Under the pieces are notes generated by a model. It saw only the letters and a program-made list of their open reading frames with translations, did no database searches and was not told the DNA's origin. This document shows positions 59,471 through 64,000 of a stretch of DNA of 64,000 nt, one piece after another. Both the position numbers and the translations under genes were made by a program. Location of the stretch: positions 4,030,001-4,094,000 of the forward strand of contig JAETXT010000002.1 in the NCBI GenBank assembly GCA_019188255.1. Direction: 5' to 3'. Source of the stretch: Verticillium longisporum (taxonomy: Eukaryota; Ascomycota; Sordariomycetes; Glomerellales; Plectosphaerellaceae). Positions within the stretch are counted from its first letter, which is position 1. Each line of letters opens with the position of its first letter.

Positions 59471-61817
59471 ATGGCCGGCCACCAGAACCCTGACGAGCTA
59501 TTGCGCGCTGTCGAGGCATCTCATGAGCAATACCTGCGTAGCTTGCGCACCCTGCACGATGCCCTGGCATCGTCCGTTCGCCAGCGATCCGAGTCGCGCT
59601 CGACAATCCCTGTCTCGCCTCTGCTGAGACCGGCGAGCAGTCCAGCCTTAAGCCCTCAGCTCCTTGGCGATGCGACCTTTCCGTCGCAGTCGCCTGGCCC
59701 AAAGCCGTCGCCCGACTCTCGACCCAAACGAAAGGCGGCCGCAGTTTCTCAGCATTGAGAGGAAGCACACTCCAGCCTCGCTGCACTCAGAATACGAAGT
59801 AGAGTTCCTACCTCTCCTCGACCCGGCAGCCCCGCAACGTGGCAATGGATACGCTCCTGCTGTGCCTCGCCCTATCGAACGTCGCTCGTGGACTGACGGC
59901 GAGCTGATGCGGCACCTCAAGCGCACCGAATTTCACGGCGTGGCTGAGGTGGCCATCAAGGACATCTTGGACAAGCAGTCTGATATTGATGAAAATGGCG
60001 ACTTTGCCAGCTTTGCCGCCTACGAGCATGAGGGCTTCACCAGCTCGACTCCCGAGGTGTACGACGTCGATGCCGATGGACTAGCGACGCCCGTTGGCAG
60101 GCAGCCGAACCACCAAACTCCTGGCTTACCCCAGGTCATCACGCCCAGTCAGATCGTCGACGCCCCGACAGTCTGGAATGCCCTCAAAGAAATCCACAGC
60201 AACGGCCAGGCCGTCGGCCTCATGACGACCCTTCAGGAACCCACGCCTCTCATGCTTGAAGCGCTTCACCTTACCATGTCACCATACTTTGACATGACAG
60301 AGCTGTTGAGACACTTCACCACAGACACAGAGAACAAGGGCAAGACGCGCGCCTATGTAAACCGCGCCTTTGTCAAGGATGATACACCAAACAGGGTGCG
60401 TCAGCGGTCGGCCTTTTCGTTTTCAAGTACTACACCGTCGTGGGCGAAGGACTCGAGCCTGCGGCCTGGCAAAAGTACGATAAGCGGCCATCGGACGCGC
60501 GATCTCTCGATCACATTGACATTGCTGAGTGCTCGTCCGTCCTGGCCCTCTCCTTGGCCGGCCCGGCGGTGCAGTCTGTCAAGATTTCGAAGCGTCGCGA
60601 AGGGCCCCAGGAGGGTCCAGTCTTCGACCCGTTCGCGCCCTGGCATCTCCTGAGCCTCCAGTCGTTCCCGGACGACGAGCACACGGTGCGTTCTGAAGAT
60701 GACCTGCCGCGGCGTCGCTTCCCCAGCGGACCGCACGCTTTCCTCGACGCCCTGGCCGCCGAGTACCGCGATGCAACGCGGCGCAACATCGCCATCCATG
60801 AACGCATCACCAAGCTTATCACGCCGCCAACTGACTTTATGTTTGACCCGTCACTTCGCGACAAGCTGCTCTTCGAGGACAAGCGGTTCACGTATATTCG
60901 CCGCTACTTCTGGGCCTACAACACACTTGGCGTCATCAACGCCGGCCTGCGCGCCATGCTCGCCGCCTACGCCGACTCGTTCACAGACGACTTTTGGGCC
61001 GGGCGCCACTCGGCCGTCTGGCCGCACCCCGACCCCGACGGGCCCGACGTCATCGCCTGGCGCGAGGCCATGGCCGGCCTGCGCACCGAGCTCGAACGCG
61101 CCTGCCGTGATCTCGAGCACGTTGCCCAGCGCAACACGGCGACGCGCAAGGAAATCGAGAACCTGCGCGACCAGCTTTTCAGCGGCAGCTCCATCAAGGA
61201 GAGCCGTCGCGCCATCGAGCAGGGCGACAACATTAAGATTCTGACCCTCAGCTCCATGGTCTTCCTCCCGCTGACGTTTGTGACGGTGAGTAGCCCTCTT
61301 TATCTCATCTCCTCTTGCTAGACTGCTCCCTTGAGGGAAGGGGGAAGCGAGAATTGAGCTGACGCAGTGACAGTCCGTCTTTGGCATAACAGAGTTCACC
61401 ATTCCCCCCTCGGACTTCCGCTTTGCCCTGACAATGGTTCTCGTCTGCGTTCCCTTCATCCTCCTCCTCATCCTGCTCCAGACGCGCACGGGCTACTCCC
61501 TCTTTAAGCGTGCCGCGGACCGCATCCGCCGCGCCCGCGACGACCTCGTCCGCAAGCTGCGCGGCCCCGAACCCGTGGCGCCGCCGCCCCGCGCCCCAGG
61601 TCGCGTGCAGACGCTCACGGGCGAGGTCAAGCCGCGGCGCAAGAGGCGGCTGACCGTGCGGCGAGGGCCCGAGGACGCTCGCGACGGCGAGGCCGACGGC
61701 GAGGGGTGGATTCGCTGGGGGTCGTGGCGCTGGAAGAGCGGCGCCGATGGCAAGACGGTCGAAGTGAAGGAGGACACGGCTAAGAGGGGCGGGGACCGAT
61801 TGAGAGCGACTGTCTGA
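59471..61817 (+). CDS. CorA-like divalent metal (Mg2+) transporter family protein
   Basis: It starts at 59471 (CCCAACATGGCC; MAGHQNPDELLRAVEASHEQ). The intron 61286-61373 (GTGAGT...ACAG) rejoins LTFVT to SVFGITEF. The long cytosolic part has RRSWTDGELMRHLKRTEFHG and an alpha/beta region, then the long helix of CorA proteins (WREAMAGLRTELERACRDLE; NTATRKEIENLRDQLFSGSS). Two C-terminal membrane helices follow (ILTLSSMVFLPLTFVTSVFG; FALTMVLVCVPFILLLILLQ) and a basic tail. The loop after helix 1 reads FGIT-EF where canonical CorA has GMN, as in divergent fungal members, so transport of Mg2+ is likely but not certain. Frame breaks occur somewhere in 59640-59760 and at a T4 run 60414-60417 (AFFVFKYYTVVG needs T5). 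Both look like one-base losses. Confidence 0.82.
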
Positions 61818-62563
61818 TTCATGCTTTCGTGTCTTATTTCCTGCTCACATGACGGCCATGGGTGGTCCTTCGTGAGCCAAGGCAATGCTGTCACTTTCTC
61901 TTTAACGACCACATCGGCGTTCAGTTGATATACCCACCCTGTCTTTTTTCGGAGCGCATCGATGGGGGTAGCCAAATCAAGTCAAATTTTCTGCTTTCAA
62001 AACACTGCAAATCCGTTCAGTCCAGTCCCTTGAGAGGACAAGGAGTAAAGCCAATATTATCCACTATTAACACAACCAAGAAAGTATGAGCTGCCGCGTC
62101 CAACATGTCGGACCCTCTGATCACCGATTATGTGTTCCCCTGTGCTTCGTCTCTGTGATCGACTGGTGCCTGCCCCTCTCGCCTCGCTAGCAAAGCACTC
62201 AATCATCCGCCCCAATGTCAAAAAGATCCCGCGGACCAGCCGAGCCCCAAACTTTGGACACACCGCCACGCGCATGCCGAGCCATGAAACAAGGGACGTA
62301 AGAATTAGGGGATACGTAACAGGTATATAAGCGCAAAGAAACGACTCGCATTGCAGGAACAGCTGAAAAAAGAAACAAGCCGAGCGCGTCGCTGCGATCG
62401 CTTGGCGGCGGACGCCTCGATCCAAGCCTGGTCGGACAAGCCCTTAGACTTGCGACGCACGGCCTCGAGGGTATAAAAGACGCCGAAAACGCCAAAGCCA
62501 AGTCATTCGGGGGGGGTATCTCCTGTAGCAACAGTACAAGCTGCAGGTCGTCTCAAAGAAGGT
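61818..62563. other. spacer between convergent genes
   Basis: About 750 bases holding two 3' ends. No gene, RNA or repeat is recognised. Confidence 0.5.
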
Positions 62564-64000
62564 CTACCATCCCTTTTTCCGCGCGAAGCGCTTGTTCAAA
62601 AGTGCCAACACCTTCGGCACGTTGAATTGTACGTATTCCAGGTCAAGTTCGTCCTGGTTGTCCTTTTGCATCTCGAGAAGATCGTCCAACTTGAGATCGA
62701 GTTCAAGAAGGCCTCGGTTGCGGCCTGCGGCGAAGGTTAGCATGGAAACAAAAGCAATACGAAATGACAGCGGCTCACCCTTGTAGTGCAGTGAGATGAC
62801 AAAGGTGCCCGGCAGCGGGCTCGTAAAGTTGAAGTAAATGTTCGCACGCCTGTTGTCGGGGACGTTGCTCTTCTGGATCACGCCCTCCTTCTCGAGCTGC
62901 TGGTGCGTGAATTTGTAGGGACCTAGCACCTGTTGCTTTTGCTGCTTCCGCTTGGTGCCCTCACTCTGCGACCGCACATTGTGCAGGTAGCTCTTGTACG
63001 TCTCCAACTGCCCGACGAGATATGTGTTATGATCGCGGATAGTCTTGTAAACCTCATCAAGCTTCTCCGTCTCCTTGATGACAGCATCCTTGAGGGAGCC
63101 GAGATGCTGCAACTCTTGCTCTACCTCGTCGCGCAGTAGGCCAAAATGGTCGCTCTTGTCGATGACCCTGAGCTCCTGCAACTGGGAGAGCAGCTCCATC
63201 GCCCGAATGCCTTTACGCACCATGACTGCGTCATTGCGGCTCGTAGCCGCCGCATCCGCAATCCTTTCGAGACGCAGCGGCCGTCGTGCCACGTTGCTAT
63301 TGGAGGGAATCGACCGCATGATCTGCACGAAGATGGACTTGGCTTCCATAAAGTACACCTCTTCTTGCGTGATGTCAAGCGCGGCCGTGAGGTCGTCGAT
63401 GGCCGTCTCCCACCTGCTGAACAGTGGCAGGTTGTGGACCCTGTTCTCCTTGCGGGGGACCTGTGGGGGGCGGCGGAGAGCTCGGCCATAATAATGGACA
63501 AGTGCGAATTGTCGTCCTTGCAGAGCTCATTGTGGTGTTTCTCAATTAGGGCGTGCATGGCGTACACTTCATTGAGCGTGATGGAGAGCTCGAGGTCCTT
63601 CTTCGACAACGCCACGTAGTTGTCCATTTCCAAGCTCTCATAGAAGTCTTGTACTTCACAAAGGTCTAGCATGAACTTGTTGACGCGATCTTTGTTTGCC
63701 TGAATGAACGGCTGAAGCTTGGACATGTACGGCTCCTTGGCGTACGAAGGCTTGTTAGCGAGGTTTTGCAACATCTTGGCGATGTATGTCAGCGTCCTCC
63801 TCGGCCGCTCCGCTGGCTGTCCGTCGATGAGCATGTACGACTTGGGCGTCACGATGGCCGGGTTGATAAACCGAAGGAAGAAGAACCCTCCTATGAGCGT
63901 ACAGATGACTTGGTCATTGGCGTCAGGGTACTTCCGCTTCGTCAGACTTCGAATCTGCTTGCAGATCCAGCGGATGCCGTACGGCGCCTCCTCGAGTCCA
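62564..64000 (-). CDS. IQGAP / RasGAP protein, C-terminal part (runs off the window)
   Basis: The gene enters from the right edge. Sequence 64000-63471 carries the end of a RasGAP domain: RWICKQIRSLTKRKYPDAND, ICTLIGGFFFLRFINPAIVT (the FLRFINPA motif) and RRTLTYIAKMLQNLANKPSY. Next comes the linker VQDFYESLEMDNYVALSKKD, then the RasGAP_C domain (PF03836): FSRWETAIDDLTAALDITQE, GLLRDEVEQELQHLGSLKDA, GPYKFTHQQLEKEGVIQKSN and ANIYFNFTSPLPGTFVISLH. Intron 62725-62778 (GTGAGC...GCAG) precedes the last exon, 62564-62724. This order matches IQGAP scaffolds that link Cdc42/Ras, actin and the contractile ring. A C6 run (G6 on the plus strand, 63465-63470) breaks frame between ELSAAP and PQVPRKENRVHNL; a seventh C would restore it. 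Calponin-homology and IQ motifs would lie outside the window, so a Gap1/Sar1-type RasGAP is the alternative. Confidence 0.88.

Overview
The window is a piece of a filamentous ascomycete (Pezizomycotina) genome, most likely a Sordariomycete. The evidence is spliceosomal introns of about 48-180 nt (GTRNGT donors, CTRAC-like branch points, YAG acceptors), GC-rich genes, fungus-specific families (Zn2Cys6 and bZIP/DUF3425 regulators, DAL5-type and sugar MFS carriers, GPI-anchored and secreted proteins), and AT-rich islands stripped of CpA and TpG, the footprint of repeat-induced point mutation (RIP). I cannot name the species.

Layout. 0-7.6 kb: a GPI-anchored surface protein, a DUF829/TMEM53-like alpha/beta hydrolase and a frame-disrupted double zinc-knuckle gene, with wide empty spacers. 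7.6-26.5 kb: one AT island that resolves into nested transposons. A Mutator-like DNA element (about 166-bp terminal inverted repeats, 9-bp target duplication) contains an un-RIPed Fot/pogo element and a RIP-destroyed Ty1/copia retrotransposon; the latter is split by a second copia copy in opposite orientation. 26.5-40.7 kb: an LTA-synthase-like membrane sulfatase-fold protein, a bZIP regulator, a DAL5-type permease and an MFS sugar transporter. 40.7-45.6 kb: a hAT-type element sits inside the sugar transporter and carries a second, inverted Fot/pogo copy. 45.6-64 kb: the transporter's last exon, a small Cys-rich candidate, a secreted protein, a Zn2Cys6 regulator, RNA14 (mRNA 3'-end processing), ASF1 (histone chaperone), a CorA-like metal transporter and the C-terminal half of an IQGAP/RasGAP protein running off the right edge.

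Two themes stand out. First, transposon history can be read in order: old elements were RIPed to near-complete CpA loss, then a Fot/pogo element arrived and left two practically identical, unmutated copies in the islands. Its transposase is intact in the right copy and broken by one base in an A-run in the left copy. Second, many conserved genes, including asf1 and the IQGAP, carry isolated one-base frame breaks, often in homopolymers. Uncorrected sequencing indels explain this better than pseudogenisation, so the genes should be read with those breaks in mind. The sugar transporter is the exception: it is physically interrupted by a transposon.
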